The notes under the pieces are model-generated. The model worked only from the letters and a program-made list of their open reading frames with translations. It made no database searches and was not told where the DNA came from. A stretch of DNA of 64,000 nt. Source: Alphaproteobacteria bacterium. Its GTDB lineage: Bacteria > Myxococcota_A > UBA796 > CAJQPC01. Positions 24,349-34,210 of this stretch are shown here, one piece after another. Location: contig JACKEV010000017.1 in the NCBI GenBank assembly GCA_020632795.1, positions 186,001 to 250,000 on the forward strand. The letters are read 5' to 3'. The position numbers were made by a program, and so were the translations under genes. How positions within the stretch are numbered: position 1 is the stretch's first letter; each line of letters begins with the position of its first letter.

Positions 24349-25284
24349 TCACACCCCGAGGTTGGAGATGTAGGCCAGCACGTCCTTCAGCGCGCCACCG
24401 AAGTCCCTCGCCATGCCGATCTTGATGTGATCGCCGCCCGGCAGGTTCACGTCCACCGCCGCCACCCGGACGTCGTCGTTGATGTAGGTGATCATCTGGT
24501 TGATCGTGGTCTTCAGCTCGCCGAGCTGGGTCTTGAGCTGCTGCTTGTTCTTCACGTTGACGCCCTGCAGCGCCAGGATCACGGAGGCCACGCTGGTGCC
24601 GGTGACGTCGTCGAGCTTGGTCTTGGCGATGGTCTGGAGATCCACGTCGTCGGTCTCGGCGAGCATGCGCTTCTTGAGGGCGCTCAGCCCCTCCTCGACC
24701 TGGGTGTAGGCGCCGATCACCGCGGTCACCAGGCCGGACCAGAGGACGACGTCGAAGAGGTCGATGGGGTCGCTGACGGTGTTCTGCGTGGTCTGCGACG
24801 TCGTCGTCGTCTGCGTCGTCTCCGTGGTCTGCGTCGTCTGCGTCGTCTCCGTCGTCTGCGTCGTCCCCGACTTCAAGGCCTCCTGCTTGATGAGCTGCTC
24901 CTGCTGCTCGATGGCCTCGTCCAGGGCGGTGCCCTCCACCAGCTCGTACTTGGCCAGGAGGGTCACCTTGGGAATCTGCTTCTCGGTGTTGCCGGCCTTG
25001 AAGAAGCGCCAGAGCTTGACGTACTCGCCGTCGGGCACCGTCCCGCGGCTCCAGGTGGCCCCGATCTTGAACCCGCCCAGCCGGCTGTCCCACACCAGCT
25101 TGCCGCCGATGCCCCACTTGGCGCCCTGGACCTTGCCGTACTCCCCCGGCATGCTCCCGGTGCCCGGCTTGAGGACCCTCAGCTCGATGTCCGTGGGCCC
25201 CTTGAAGATCATCAGCCAGCGGTACTTGGGGGAGGCCTTCGCGAGGGTCAGGAGGCCGTTGAGGGTCTTCAGGTCAGTCGGCAT
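24349..25284 (-). CDS. CIS-locus hypothetical with Thr/Gln linker, paralogue of the 315-aa gene (candidate effector)
   Basis: 311 aa from an ATG with GGAG six bases upstream. The N-terminal about 115 residues (LTLAKASPKYRWLMIFKGPT, KPGTGSMPGEYGKVQGAKWG, KLVWDSRLGGFKIGATWSRG) mirror the 315-aa paralogue. A low-complexity linker of TQTTET repeats (about residues 138-165) follows, then a helical C-terminal domain starting DPIDLFDVVLW and ending DVLAYISNLGV. No signal peptide and no known catalytic motif. It is the first gene of the minus-strand CIS block, separated by 108 nt from carB. Confidence 0.6.
   Translation of the reverse strand: MPTDLKTLNGLLTLAKASPKYRWLMIFKGPTDIELRVLKPGTGSMPGEYGKVQGAKWGIGGKLVWDSRLGGFKIGATWSRGTVPDGEYVKLWRFFKAGNTEKQIPKVTLLAKYELVEGTALDEAIEQQEQLIKQEALKSGTTQTTETTQTTQTTETTQTTTTSQTTQNTVSDPIDLFDVVLWSGLVTAVIGAYTQVEEGLSALKKRMLAETDDVDLQTIAKTKLDDVTGTSVASVILALQGVNVKNKQQLKTQLGELKTTINQMITYINDDVRVAAVDVNLPGGDHIKIGMARDFGGALKDVLAYISNLGV
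24784..24868 (-). repeat. Thr/Gln-coding simple repeat
   Basis: A GTCTGCGTCGTC-type repetition on the plus strand encodes TQTTETTQTT in the 311-aa protein. It is the same style of low-complexity linker as in the 787-aa gene. Confidence 0.8.
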
Positions 25285-25392
25285 CAGGGGCTCCGGTCAG
25301 ATCTCGTGGGTCTTGGCGCATCCCCTGCTCTTGGGATGGCCACAACGCAATACCACGATAACCAGCGCGAGGTCTGCTGAAGCTGTCCAGGA

Positions 25393-28300
25393 TCAACCCG
25401 CGACCAGCTCCTGGAGCTTCACCGCGCGCAGCTCCCCGGCGCGCAGGCTGCGGATCGCAGCGACCAACGCCTCGGCCGCGCGCAGCGTCGTGATGCAGGG
25501 CACGCCGAAGCGCAGGCCGGCCAGGCGCATCGCGGCCTCGTCGGCCACGCCCTTCTTGCCGATGGGGGTGTTGATCATGAGCTGCACGCGGCCGTTGCGG
25601 ACGTGGTCGACGATGTCTGGGCGCCCCTCGCGCACCTTGTAGACCCGCTCAGCGGGGATGCCGGCCTTCTGGAGCGCCGCGTGGGTGCCCCGGGTGGCCA
25701 TCAGGTGGAAGCCCATGGAGTAGAGCGGTCCCGCGATGTCGGCCAGGCGGGGCTTGTCCTCGTCCCGCAGGCTCAAGAAGACGCCGCCCTCGGTGGGCAG
25801 CCGCATGCCCGCGCCCATCAGCGCCTTGGCGTAGGCCTCGCCGAAGCTGCGGCCGATGCCCATGACCTCGCCGGTGCTGTGCATCTCGGGGCCCAGCACC
25901 ACGTCCCGCACCGTGAACCGCCGCCAGGGGAACACCGGCGCCTTGATGAAGTGCATGCCGCGCCCGTGGCCCTGGGGCAGGTCGAACTCGCTGAGCTTGT
26001 GGCCCAGGCACAGCATCGTGGCCACCCGCGGCAGGGCCAGCCCGGTGGCCTTGGACACATAGGGGATGGTGCGGGAGGCGCGGGGGTTGACCTCCAGGAC
26101 GTAGACCAGCCCCTCGTGTACGGCGAACTGCACGTTCACCAGGCCCACCACCCCCAGGCGCAGGGCCAGGCGGGTGGTGGCGTCGATCATCTCGGCGCGC
26201 TGGGCCTCGGTGAGCACCACCGGGGGGATGACGCAGGCGCTGTCGCCGCTGTGGACCCCGGCCTCCTCGATGTGCTCCATGATGCCGGCGACATGGACCC
26301 GCTCGCCGTCGCAGAGGGCGTCGAGGTCGTACTCCACCGCCCCCTCCAGGAAGCGGTCCAGCAGCACCGGGTGCTGCGCGCTGACCTCCAGCGCCTCGTC
26401 CAAAGCGGCCAGGAAGTCTGCTTCATCGTAGCAGATCGCCATCGCGCGGCCGCCCAGCACGTAGCTGGGCCGCACCAGCAGCGGGAAGCCGATGCGCCCC
26501 GCAGCGACGATCGCCTCGGCCCGGGTGTGGGGCATCGCGCCCTCGGGCTGCCGGATGCCCAGGCTCCCCAGGAGCTTGTTGAAGCGCTCCCGGTCCTCAC
26601 AGAGGTCGATGGCGTCCGCGCTCGTGCCCAGGATGGGCCCGATGGTGTGGGAGAGCTTCAAGGGCGTCTGCCCGCCGAACTGCAGGATGACCCCCCGCGG
26701 CTTCTCCCGGGCCAGCACCGCGCCGACGTGCTCCTGGGTGACCGGCTCGAAGTAGAGCTTGTCGGAGGTGTCGTAGTCGGTGCTGACGGTCTCGGGGTTG
26801 CAGTTGACCATCACCGAGGTCAGCCCGGCGTCGCGCACCGCGAAGGCGGCGTGGCAGCAGCAGTAGTCGAACTCCAGGCCCTGGCCGATGCGGTTGGGGC
26901 CGTTGCCCAGGATGACCACCCGGTCGGGCTCGCCGCCGCCGGCCTCGTCCTCCTCCTCGAAGGTGGAGTAGAGGTAGGGCGTGTGGCTCTCGAACTCCGC
27001 CGCGCAGGTGTCCACCCGCTTGAAGACCGGGAGGATCTCGTCGGCGTGGCGGCGGGCGGCCACGGCGTCTTCGGTGGTGCCGAGGATGCGGGCGAGGTGC
27101 TCGTCGGGGAAGCCCATGCGCTTGGCGCGGCGCAGCTCCTCGGGGCTGACGCTGGACAAAAAGCGCCCGTCCAGCGCGGCCTCGGTGGCCACGATCTCGG
27201 CCATCTCGTGCAGGAACCAGCGGTCGATGCCGCTGAGCTGGTGGATGTCGCTGGGGTCGAAGCCCCGGCGCATCGCCTCGAACAGCGCGGGCATGCGGTC
27301 GGGGGTGGGGATGGCCAGCTTCTCGCGGATGTCCTGGCTGTCCCAGGCGCTGGCGTCGGCGTAGCCGCCCTCCAGGCTGGAGATGGCCTTGAGCAGGGCC
27401 TCCTTGAAGGTGCGCCCCAGGCCCATGACCTCGCCCACCGACTTCATCTGGGTGTCGAGGGTGCGGGCCGTGCCGGGGAACTTCTCGAAGTTCCAGCGCG
27501 GGTACTTGACCACCGTGTAATCGAGGGTGGGCTCGAAGCAGGCCGGGGTCTTGCGGGTGATGTCGTTGTCGATCTCATCCAGGGTCAGGCCCACGGCGAG
27601 CTGGGCGGCGATCTTGGCGATGGGGAAGCCCGTGGCCTTCGACGCCAGCGCGCTGGAGCGGCTGACCCGGGGGTTCATCTCGATGACGACGACCTCGCCG
27701 TCCTCGGGGTTGATGGCGAACTGGATGTTGCTGCCCCCCGTCTCGACCCCCACCGCGCGGATGACCTGCAGGGAGATGTCGCGCAGCCGCTGGTACTCCC
27801 GGTCGCTCAGGGTCTGGGCGGGGGCGACGGTGATGGAGTCGCCGGTGTGCACGCCCATCGGGTCCACGTTCTCGATGGAGCAGATGATGATGACGTTGTC
27901 GGCGAGGTCGCGCATGACCTCCAGCTCGTACTCCTTCCAGCCCAGGACGCTGCGCTCGATCAGGAGCTGGCGGATCGGCGAGAGGTCCAGGCCCCGGGAG
28001 ACGATCTCGCGGAACTCGTCCCGGTTGTAGGCCACCCCGCCGCCCTCGCCGCCCAGGGTGAAGCTGGGGCGGATGATGGCGGGCAGGCCCACGCCGTCGA
28101 GCAGGGCCTCGGCCTCCTCCAGGGTGTGGGCGATGCCGCTGGCGGGCACGCCCAGGCCGTTCTCGATCATGCAGGCCTTGAAGCGCTGCCGGTCTTCCGC
28201 GACGTCGATGGCGTCGGGACGAGCGCCGATCAGGCTCACGCCGTACTCGTCCAGCACGCCCTCCCGGTGCAGGGCCATCGCGAGGTTGAGGCCGGTCTGC

Positions 28301-28575
28301 CCGCCCACCGTGGGCAGCAGGGCGTCGGGCCGCTCCCGGGCGATGACCTGGCGGGCGAAGTCCACCGTCAGCGGCTCGATGTAGGTGGCGTCGGCGACCT
28401 CGGGGTCGGTCATGATGGTCGCCGGGTTGCTGTTGAGCAGCACCACCCGGTAGCCCAGGGCGCGCAGGGCCTTGCAGGCCTGGGTCCCGGAGTAGTCGAA
28501 CTCGCAGGCCTGTCCGATGACGATCGGGCCGGAGCCGATGACGAGGATGGATTGGATGTCGGTGCGGCGGGGCAT
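25393..28575 (-). CDS. carB: Carbamoyl-phosphate synthase large subunit
   Basis: 1060 aa from the ATG at 28575 (GGAG ten bases upstream); an earlier in-frame start adds 14 residues of unlikely sequence. The protein makes carbamoyl phosphate from bicarbonate, ATP and ammonia for arginine and pyrimidine synthesis. Two ATP-grasp halves are clear: [20 protein letters not shown] near the start, and [20 protein letters not shown] at the second half. [19 protein letters not shown] and [19 protein letters not shown] mark the paired ATP-grasp domains. The C-terminal MGS-like allosteric domain includes [20 protein letters not shown]. Full length for the family; carA is not adjacent. Confidence 0.97.
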   Translation of the reverse strand: MPRRTDIQSILVIGSGPIVIGQACEFDYSGTQACKALRALGYRVVLLNSNPATIMTDPEVADATYIEPLTVDFARQVIARERPDALLPTVGGQTGLNLAMALHREGVLDEYGVSLIGARPDAIDVAEDRQRFKACMIENGLGVPASGIAHTLEEAEALLDGVGLPAIIRPSFTLGGEGGGVAYNRDEFREIVSRGLDLSPIRQLLIERSVLGWKEYELEVMRDLADNVIIICSIENVDPMGVHTGDSITVAPAQTLSDREYQRLRDISLQVIRAVGVETGGSNIQFAINPEDGEVVVIEMNPRVSRSSALASKATGFPIAKIAAQLAVGLTLDEIDNDITRKTPACFEPTLDYTVVKYPRWNFEKFPGTARTLDTQMKSVGEVMGLGRTFKEALLKAISSLEGGYADASAWDSQDIREKLAIPTPDRMPALFEAMRRGFDPSDIHQLSGIDRWFLHEMAEIVATEAALDGRFLSSVSPEELRRAKRMGFPDEHLARILGTTEDAVAARRHADEILPVFKRVDTCAAEFESHTPYLYSTFEEEDEAGGGEPDRVVILGNGPNRIGQGLEFDYCCCHAAFAVRDAGLTSVMVNCNPETVSTDYDTSDKLYFEPVTQEHVGAVLAREKPRGVILQFGGQTPLKLSHTIGPILGTSADAIDLCEDRERFNKLLGSLGIRQPEGAMPHTRAEAIVAAGRIGFPLLVRPSYVLGGRAMAICYDEADFLAALDEALEVSAQHPVLLDRFLEGAVEYDLDALCDGERVHVAGIMEHIEEAGVHSGDSACVIPPVVLTEAQRAEMIDATTRLALRLGVVGLVNVQFAVHEGLVYVLEVNPRASRTIPYVSKATGLALPRVATMLCLGHKLSEFDLPQGHGRGMHFIKAPVFPWRRFTVRDVVLGPEMHSTGEVMGIGRSFGEAYAKALMGAGMRLPTEGGVFLSLRDEDKPRLADIAGPLYSMGFHLMATRGTHAALQKAGIPAERVYKVREGRPDIVDHVRNGRVQLMINTPIGKKGVADEAAMRLAGLRFGVPCITTLRAAEALVAAIRSLRAGELRAVKLQELVAG

Positions 28576-28756
28576 GGCGGGGGGCTCCAGCAGGCGTGGC
28601 GGCCCCTCTAACGCCACGCCTCCGCGCTGTCAGCGGGTCGTCACCGGAGGGTTGCGGAGAGTGGAGGGTGGAAGGGTATGCGCGGACATTTTGGGTTTAT
28701 GCAGAAAGGATCTGCCTGCACCGCGCGGGGGGCCTCCACCCGACCGAGCCAGGGGC

Positions 28757-29569
28757 TCAGGCCTCAATCCCCACGGTCAGGCGGATGGTGTAGCCCTCGC
28801 TGGCGCTCCCGCTGATCGTGGGCATCTGGTCCTCCACGCCGTCGCTGAACACGTTGTCGCTGTCCAGGGTGATCTGCTGGAGGTTGCGCACGCTGTCCTC
28901 GTAGCCGCTGGTGGCGTAGACCGCCTCGCAGGCGTCCTCAGGCAGGGCGATCTGCGAGGTCTTCACGTTGTTCCGACCGTTGCTGGCCTCCGCCAGGCTG
29001 GAGAACACCTCGAAGTGGATGTGCGGCCAGCGCCCCGAATAGCAGCCGGGGAAGATGGACGTGAAGCTCAGCACGCCGTCGTCATCGGTGACCTGCACGC
29101 CCCGCAGGTAGTTCTGGTCGGTGATGCTGTAGAGGGAGTAGTTGCCGTCCCGGTCGCAGTGCCACAGGTAGATCGCGTAGCCGGCCAGGGGCGCGCAGCC
29201 GTTGTTGACGTCGACCACCCGCAGGCGGATGGTCAGCGGGACCCCCGCGGCGGTGCCCGAGAGGTCGCCGATGCTGCTGCGGATGTCGCTGCGCACGATG
29301 TCGTCCAGGGCCAGGGCGTCGGGGCCGTTGGTGCCGTCCCCGGGGTAGGGCCCCTCGGTCTCCTCCGGGATGACCGCGCAGGAGTCGCTGTTCCAGCCCG
29401 AGTCACCGCCAGCGCCGCCGGTCTCGGCGGACTCGCCGGCCTTCTCGTCGTCGCCGCAGCCGATCAGCGGCAGGCAGGCCGCTACCCCCAGCCAGCCGAG
29501 CACCTCGCGCCGCCGCGGGGTCGCCATGCGCTCCAGATCAAACACCAGGCCCTTGTCGTGGTCTTCCAT
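28757..29569 (-). CDS. Exported intradiol ring-cleavage dioxygenase-like lipoprotein
   Basis: 270 aa. The N-terminus has a basic ATPRRREVLGWLGVAACLPL region ending in a lipobox LIGC (Cys38), possibly Tat-dependent. The core has ETEGPYPGDG, LWHCDRDGNYS and YLRGVQVTDDDGVLSF, then PGCYSGRWPHIHF. This preserves the Tyr, Tyr, His, His iron ligands of protocatechuate/catechol dioxygenases. Many exported members act on unknown aromatic or non-catechol substrates, so the substrate is open. It stands alone, 139 nt from the downstream carB. Confidence 0.85.
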   Translation of the reverse strand: MEDHDKGLVFDLERMATPRRREVLGWLGVAACLPLIGCGDDEKAGESAETGGAGGDSGWNSDSCAVIPEETEGPYPGDGTNGPDALALDDIVRSDIRSSIGDLSGTAAGVPLTIRLRVVDVNNGCAPLAGYAIYLWHCDRDGNYSLYSITDQNYLRGVQVTDDDGVLSFTSIFPGCYSGRWPHIHFEVFSSLAEASNGRNNVKTSQIALPEDACEAVYATSGYEDSVRNLQQITLDSDNVFSDGVEDQMPTISGSASEGYTIRLTVGIEA

Positions 29570-29609
29570 GTCGGTCTCCGTCCGACCCGCTACCGCAGCG
29601 GGTCATGCT

Positions 29610-31043
29610 TCAGACCGTATGGGGCGAACCTTGCGGAACCCTTTCGGGGGCCAACGCCCCGCTCAACGTCACCTCCAGCCCTCCCCCCTCCGCCGGGGCA
29701 AACCCCAGCTCAAACCCGTGAACCCGGGCGACCCGGTGGGCGATGTCCAGGCCCAGGCCCTGCCCCTCGGGCGCCCGGGAGCGGGCCTCGTCCCCTCGGA
29801 AGCCCCGCTCGGCCAGCCGATGGAGCTGCTCCGGAGAGACCCCCGGGCCGTCGTCGAGCACCCGCAGGGTGAACCGCCCCCCGCCCACATCCAACACAAT
29901 CGCGACGTGCCCGCCGGGACGATTGTATCGCACCGCGTTGTACGCGAGGTTGTTGACCGCCTGCTCGATGAGCGTCACGTCCCCCAGGGTGTGCGCCGGC
30001 TCGCCCGGCAGGGCGGCGTGCACCTCGATGCCCCGGGGCCGGGCCAGGGGACGGTGCCGCGCCGCCACCCGCTCCACCAGCGCGGAGAGGTCGACCGGGG
30101 CGCGCTCCAGGGTCTGCGCCCCCACGTCGAGCTGCGCCGCCGCGGCGAGGTTGTGGACCATCGCGCCCAGGTAGTGGGCCTCGTCCATGGCCTGGAGCAG
30201 GGTGGCGCTCCCCTCCCCTTCGGCGGATTGCCGCTGCAGCGCGTCGAGGTGCCCGCGCAGCACCGTCAGCGGCAGCAGCAGATCGTGGCTGGTGTTGGCC
30301 AGGAAGTCCCGCAGGGCCTGCTCCCGGCGCTCGGTCTCCCGGATCTGGCGCTGGAGGGCGTGCCCTGCCTCGTCGAAGGCCCGCGCCAGCTCGCCCACCT
30401 CGTCGTCTCCCAATACAGGCACGGGCTCCTGGTAGCCCCGGGCGGCGACCCCCCGGACCGCCTCGGTGAGCCGACGGATGCGCTCCACCGCCGAGCCGGC
30501 CGCCAGCAGCACGCCGACCAGCACCCCGAACAGCGGCGTCAGCCAGATCGGCGTCGCCGGCAGGACCGCGCCCATCCAGCCGGGCACGGTGGAGCCCGTC
30601 ACGGCCACGAAGGCGCAGGGCTCCCCCCAGCCGGTGCGGGTGACCACGGCGACCGCAGACCCCAGCCGCGGGGTGGGCGTCCGGGTGACCTCCCCCACGG
30701 CCAACGCCGCCACGTCGGCCGGCAGCGCGGGGGCCTCGGAGCGCGCGGGGGTGCCGTCCGCGCCATAGGCCCACAGCGTGGGCGGCGCGCCGTGGGGCTG
30801 GTCGGGCGGCGGACGGCGGTCTCGGGTCCAGGCGGGGTCGTCGGGGGGCGGCTGGGGTCCGCCCCAGCTCCGGGGCGCGCCGACGCAGGCCCCCTCGCCT
30901 CCCTCAAGCATCTGCGGGAGCATCGCGGCAAGGGCCTGCTCGGCGGCCGCCCGACGGGACTGGAGGTCCCAGGCCGCCAGCAGCCCGAGCTGGGGGATGG
31001 CCACCGCCACGGTGACCAGGGCCAGGCGCGCCCGCAGCTTCAC
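29610..31043 (-). CDS. Two-component sensor histidine kinase
   Basis: 477 aa from the GTG at 31043, which overlaps the response-regulator stop (GTGA). One helix at residues about 8-25 and one at about 165-190 bracket a periplasmic sensor of about 140 residues (Pro/Arg-rich, ending PATPIWLTPLFGVLVGVLLA). Then come HAMP, DHp with the phospho-acceptor block FLANTSHDLLLPLTVLRGHL, and the ATPase with NNLAYNAVRYNRPGG, DDGPGVS and GQGLGLDIA. The H-box has Asp after His and a Leu-rich SHDLLLPLT instead of the usual SHELRTPLT. Partner of the adjacent OmpR-type regulator; the signal is unknown. Confidence 0.92.
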   Translation of the reverse strand: MKLRARLALVTVAVAIPQLGLLAAWDLQSRRAAAEQALAAMLPQMLEGGEGACVGAPRSWGGPQPPPDDPAWTRDRRPPPDQPHGAPPTLWAYGADGTPARSEAPALPADVAALAVGEVTRTPTPRLGSAVAVVTRTGWGEPCAFVAVTGSTVPGWMGAVLPATPIWLTPLFGVLVGVLLAAGSAVERIRRLTEAVRGVAARGYQEPVPVLGDDEVGELARAFDEAGHALQRQIRETERREQALRDFLANTSHDLLLPLTVLRGHLDALQRQSAEGEGSATLLQAMDEAHYLGAMVHNLAAAAQLDVGAQTLERAPVDLSALVERVAARHRPLARPRGIEVHAALPGEPAHTLGDVTLIEQAVNNLAYNAVRYNRPGGHVAIVLDVGGGRFTLRVLDDGPGVSPEQLHRLAERGFRGDEARSRAPEGQGLGLDIAHRVARVHGFELGFAPAEGGGLEVTLSGALAPERVPQGSPHTV

Positions 31044-31705
31044 GGGGCCTCCACGGCGAGGCGGTAGCCCACACCCCACACGGTCTCGATGAGGTCCGCG
31101 CCCACCTTGCGGCGCAGTCGGGAGGCGTGCACGTCCAGGGCGCGCTCGCTGCCCTCCCGGTCGGGGTCCAGGACCCGCTCGGCCAGCCAGCGCCGGGTGA
31201 TGGCCACGCCGGGGCGCCGCACCAGGGCCAGCAGGAACTCGAACTCCCCGGGGGTCAGCTCCACGGGCGCGCCGTGCACCCACACCGCCCGCTGCCCCAC
31301 GTCCACCCGCACCGGGCCCACCTCGATGGCGGCGTCCCGGGCCAGCAGCGGGCGACGGATGCGCGCCCGGACCCGCTCGATCAGCTCCTCGGGCCAGAAG
31401 GGCTTGGTCATGTAGTCGTCGGCCCCCAGGCGCAGGGCGTGGACCTTGTCGGGGGTGCCGTTCCGGGCGCTCAGCACGAGCACGGGCACGTCCGAGGCCA
31501 CCCGCAGCTCCCGCAGCATGTCCATCCCGGGGACCCGGGGCATCATCAGGTCGAGCACGACCAGCGCGACGTCCGGGGGAGCCTCTGCGGGGATGTGATG
31601 GCCCTCGCGCCACCACAGGCAGTCGTAGCCGGCCTCCTCCAGGGTGCGCACGATCTGCGCCCCCAGAGCCTCGTCGTCCTCGATGAGCAGGATGGTGTCG
31701 GCCAC
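31040..31705 (-). CDS. OmpR-family response regulator
   Basis: 221 aa. The receiver domain has acidic IEDDE, the phospho-acceptor Asp52 in VVLDLMMPRVPG and Lys101 in DDYMTKPF. The C-terminal winged helix (VELTPGEFEFLLALVRRPGV, then RALDVHASRLRRKVGADLIE and TVWGVGYRL) is of OmpR/PhoB type. It precedes and overlaps its kinase gene. The operon promoter must lie in the 165-nt gap upstream (31706-31870), where I see no clear motif. Confidence 0.95.
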   Translation of the reverse strand: MADTILLIEDDEALGAQIVRTLEEAGYDCLWWREGHHIPAEAPPDVALVVLDLMMPRVPGMDMLRELRVASDVPVLVLSARNGTPDKVHALRLGADDYMTKPFWPEELIERVRARIRRPLLARDAAIEVGPVRVDVGQRAVWVHGAPVELTPGEFEFLLALVRRPGVAITRRWLAERVLDPDREGSERALDVHASRLRRKVGADLIETVWGVGYRLAVEAP

Positions 31706-31870
31706 GGTGGCGGGGCTCCGGGGGATGGGGGAGCATAGCGGCGCCAGGCGTTCGAGGCGACGTGGGTGTGGATGTCCCGGTATGGAACGCGCCGATGCCG
31801 TTCACCGACCCGACCCGGCTCCTGGAAGCCCCGATGGAGGCTCTGACGCATCCTGCGCGGCCGCGCCCCC

Positions 31871-33151
31871 CTACACCTCGTCCTTCGGCATCTCCACCCA
31901 CCGCAGGTCCACCACCTGCCAGGGCCGCTCCTCGCCCTCAAGCTGCCGGGCCAGGGTCATCTCGCAGATGCACGTCGGCGGCTCCTGGGGGGGCACGGTC
32001 TTGCCGTCCTGGACCCACACCCGCACCGGCGCGGCCATGCGCAGGTCCACGAACTCGTGGGTCGCGTCGCGGGTGATGTCGATCTCACCGCGGTGCTCGA
32101 CGGGTCCCACCGTGACGTGCCGCACCACGCCGGCGTTGGAGAGCAGCTCGTGCTCGTACCGAAGCCGGCGCCCCATCATGCCCGGCAGCAGCAGGCCCCG
32201 GCGGTCGGTCACCTGGCGGAGCAGCTCCTCGGCGAGGGGCTGGAGGGCGCTGAGGGGCTCGTCCGGGTAGCGGTCGGACCACTCCATGCGCTTGACCGCG
32301 ATGTCCGGGGCGTTGGGGACCGCGAAGCCCGGGGGCCCCAGCGGCAGGCCCACCGGCGGGGAGGGCTGGGGGTTGCGGCGCATGCTGCCGATGGCGGCGA
32401 CCTGCCAGTGGTGCTCTGCGCCCGCGCGCTGCGCGCCGCAGTCCAGGCACTCCTTGGTCTCCCCCACCGGGGCGGTGCTGCCGCAGTGGGGGCAGCCCAG
32501 GCTCATCAGGACGTCCCGGGACGGGCTCTTCACGTCCGACCGGCGGCGGAAGCGCCAGCTCTCGGTGCGGAAGATCCGGACGAAGTCGTCCTTCACCCGC
32601 TCGACCATCACGGCCTTGAACTCGATCTCCACGCTGGCCCAGTGCTCGTCGGCGTAGACCCGCAGGGTGCGCACGCCGCCCACCCGGATGTCCTGCACCG
32701 AGTCGAGGTCGGCCATGCCCGAGAGGAAGGTGTCCAGCGCGATGTCCGAGAGGAAGGCCGACAGGCTCAGGAAGTCCCGCTTGGGCCGCAGGGTGTGGGC
32801 CCAGGTGTAGAGCGCGACGGCGAACTCCAGGAAGTCCAGCTCGGAGAAGCGCGCGTCCACGCGGTGGATGGGCTCGAGGCGCGGCGCGCGCGGGGTGGCG
32901 CCGTGGCCGGTGGTGTTGCCGATGCCGGAGTTGGTGCCGTGGCTGGTGATCGGCTTCTCGCCGTCCCAGCTCCGATACGACGCCTTGGCGTGATGCAGAT
33001 CATCCTGGAAGCGGGGGCGGGCGCGGTCCTCGACCTCCTTGAGGCGCTCCACCGAGGACTTCTGGCGGAGGCTGAGCCGGATGAAGCCGAGGCCCACGAC
33101 GGCGAAGACCATCACGAGGATGACGGCGAGCTGCTCGATGAAGTCGTTCAT
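31871..33151 (-). CDS. Tim44-like membrane-anchored protein with a zinc-ribbon insert
   Basis: 426 aa. A single helix at residues about 8-25 (LAVILVMVFAVVGLGFIRLS) is followed by a short coiled region. The Tim44-like domain runs from SELDFLEFAVALYTWAHTLR to ERVKDDFVRIFRTESWRFRR. It contains a four-Cys ribbon, CPHCGS...CLDCGA, and a second Tim44-like or NTF2-like copy (DIAVKRMEWSDRYPDEPLSA onward, ending CEMTLARQLEGEERPWQVVD). Such bacterial proteins are inner-membrane and of unknown function. The family match is to the Tim44 domain, not to mitochondrial import. Confidence 0.75.
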   Translation of the reverse strand: MNDFIEQLAVILVMVFAVVGLGFIRLSLRQKSSVERLKEVEDRARPRFQDDLHHAKASYRSWDGEKPITSHGTNSGIGNTTGHGATPRAPRLEPIHRVDARFSELDFLEFAVALYTWAHTLRPKRDFLSLSAFLSDIALDTFLSGMADLDSVQDIRVGGVRTLRVYADEHWASVEIEFKAVMVERVKDDFVRIFRTESWRFRRRSDVKSPSRDVLMSLGCPHCGSTAPVGETKECLDCGAQRAGAEHHWQVAAIGSMRRNPQPSPPVGLPLGPPGFAVPNAPDIAVKRMEWSDRYPDEPLSALQPLAEELLRQVTDRRGLLLPGMMGRRLRYEHELLSNAGVVRHVTVGPVEHRGEIDITRDATHEFVDLRMAAPVRVWVQDGKTVPPQEPPTCICEMTLARQLEGEERPWQVVDLRWVEMPKDEV

Positions 33152-33226
33152 GCCCTTCCCGGTCCGCCGCGGTGGGTCGCCACGCGCACCGGGTGCATCC
33201 TACCGCAGCGCGGGGGGGCCGTCGGG

Positions 33227-34201
33227 CTACAGGTGACCGAGGATCGCGTCCCGCACGGCCGCGCAGCCGTCCTCGCCGCCCTGGTCGGCGGTGTGCAGCC
33301 CGTCGGCGAGCGCCGCACGCAGGGCGCGGTCGATGCCCGTCGCCGCCTGGGCCTCGCCCAGGGAGCGCAGCAGCGCGATCCCCTGCACCAGGTTGGGGAT
33401 GGGGTTGGCCCGCCCCGTGCCCACCAGCCCGGGCGCCCGGCCGTGGGGGTTGTGGAACATCTCGATGCCGTCGCCGTGGTTCTGGGCGCCGCCGACCACG
33501 ATGCCCCCGGCCAGCCCCGCCGCCAGATCCGCGACGATGTCCCCGAACAGGTTGCCGCACACCAGCACGTCGAAGCTCTGCGGCCAGCGCACCAGGCGCA
33601 TGCACAGGGCGTCCACGATGACCTCGTCGCAGGCGACGTCGGGGTAGTCCGCCGCGACCGCCTGCGCCGTGCGCAGGAACAGCCCGTCGGAGCGCTTCAT
33701 GATGTTGGACTTGTGGACGACGGTGACCTTCTCGCGGCCCTCGGCCCGGGCCAGCTCGAAGGCGTAGCGGGCGATGCGGGCGCAGCCCGGCTCGGTGGTG
33801 ACCTTCACCGACTCGAACACCCCTGGCGCGGTCTGGTGCTCGAAGCCCTTGTAGATGTCCTCGGAGGTCTCGCGGACCACCACGAGGTCCACGTCCGAGA
33901 AGCGCGCCGGCACCCCCGGCATGTTGCGAACCCGGCGGACCTGGGCCCACAGGCCCAGCTCCTTGCGGAGCTGGATCGACAGGGGGAGCTGCCCGGGCAC
34001 GCGGGGGGCGCGCAGGCGGTTGGCGAGGACGCGGCGGGTGCGCCGGGCCGAGGCGAGCGCGGCCTCGGAGAGCACGCCGTCCTCCAGGCCGAAGGTCTCC
34101 CAGGCGATGTCCACGCCCGCGGCGGCGATGATCTCCTGGACGACGGCGGTGGTCTCGGGCCCGACCCAATCCCCGGGCAGCAGGGTGACGCTGTGGCTCA
34201 T
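33227..34201 (-). CDS. Isocitrate/isopropylmalate dehydrogenase family protein (second of a tandem pair)
   Basis: 324 aa. It carries the family signature GNLFGDIVADLAAGLAGGIV and the lysine block VVHKSNIMKRSDGLF. The substrate loop reads LPLSIQLRKELGLWAQVRRV instead of the S.NV.LR... form. The aromatic position in AFEYA is Leu (AFELA). It starts 9 nt after the first gene of the pair. It could be a second NAD-dependent subunit (IDH3 beta/gamma-like, perhaps regulatory) or an isopropylmalate- or homoisocitrate-type enzyme. The family is certain; the substrate is not. Confidence 0.8.
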   Translation of the reverse strand: MSHSVTLLPGDWVGPETTAVVQEIIAAAGVDIAWETFGLEDGVLSEAALASARRTRRVLANRLRAPRVPGQLPLSIQLRKELGLWAQVRRVRNMPGVPARFSDVDLVVVRETSEDIYKGFEHQTAPGVFESVKVTTEPGCARIARYAFELARAEGREKVTVVHKSNIMKRSDGLFLRTAQAVAADYPDVACDEVIVDALCMRLVRWPQSFDVLVCGNLFGDIVADLAAGLAGGIVVGGAQNHGDGIEMFHNPHGRAPGLVGTGRANPIPNLVQGIALLRSLGEAQAATGIDRALRAALADGLHTADQGGEDGCAAVRDAILGHL

Positions 34202-34210
34202 GGGGTGCTC

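Noticed and set aside
28703..28717. GCAGA...TCTGC hairpin after the dioxygenase gene
   Set aside because: It is a short stem without a following T-run on the relevant strand, so it is not called a terminator.
23940..28720. Similar TTATGC..AAA motifs near 23970 and 28700
   Set aside because: Only a few positions match and the contexts differ, so I do not claim a shared regulatory site.
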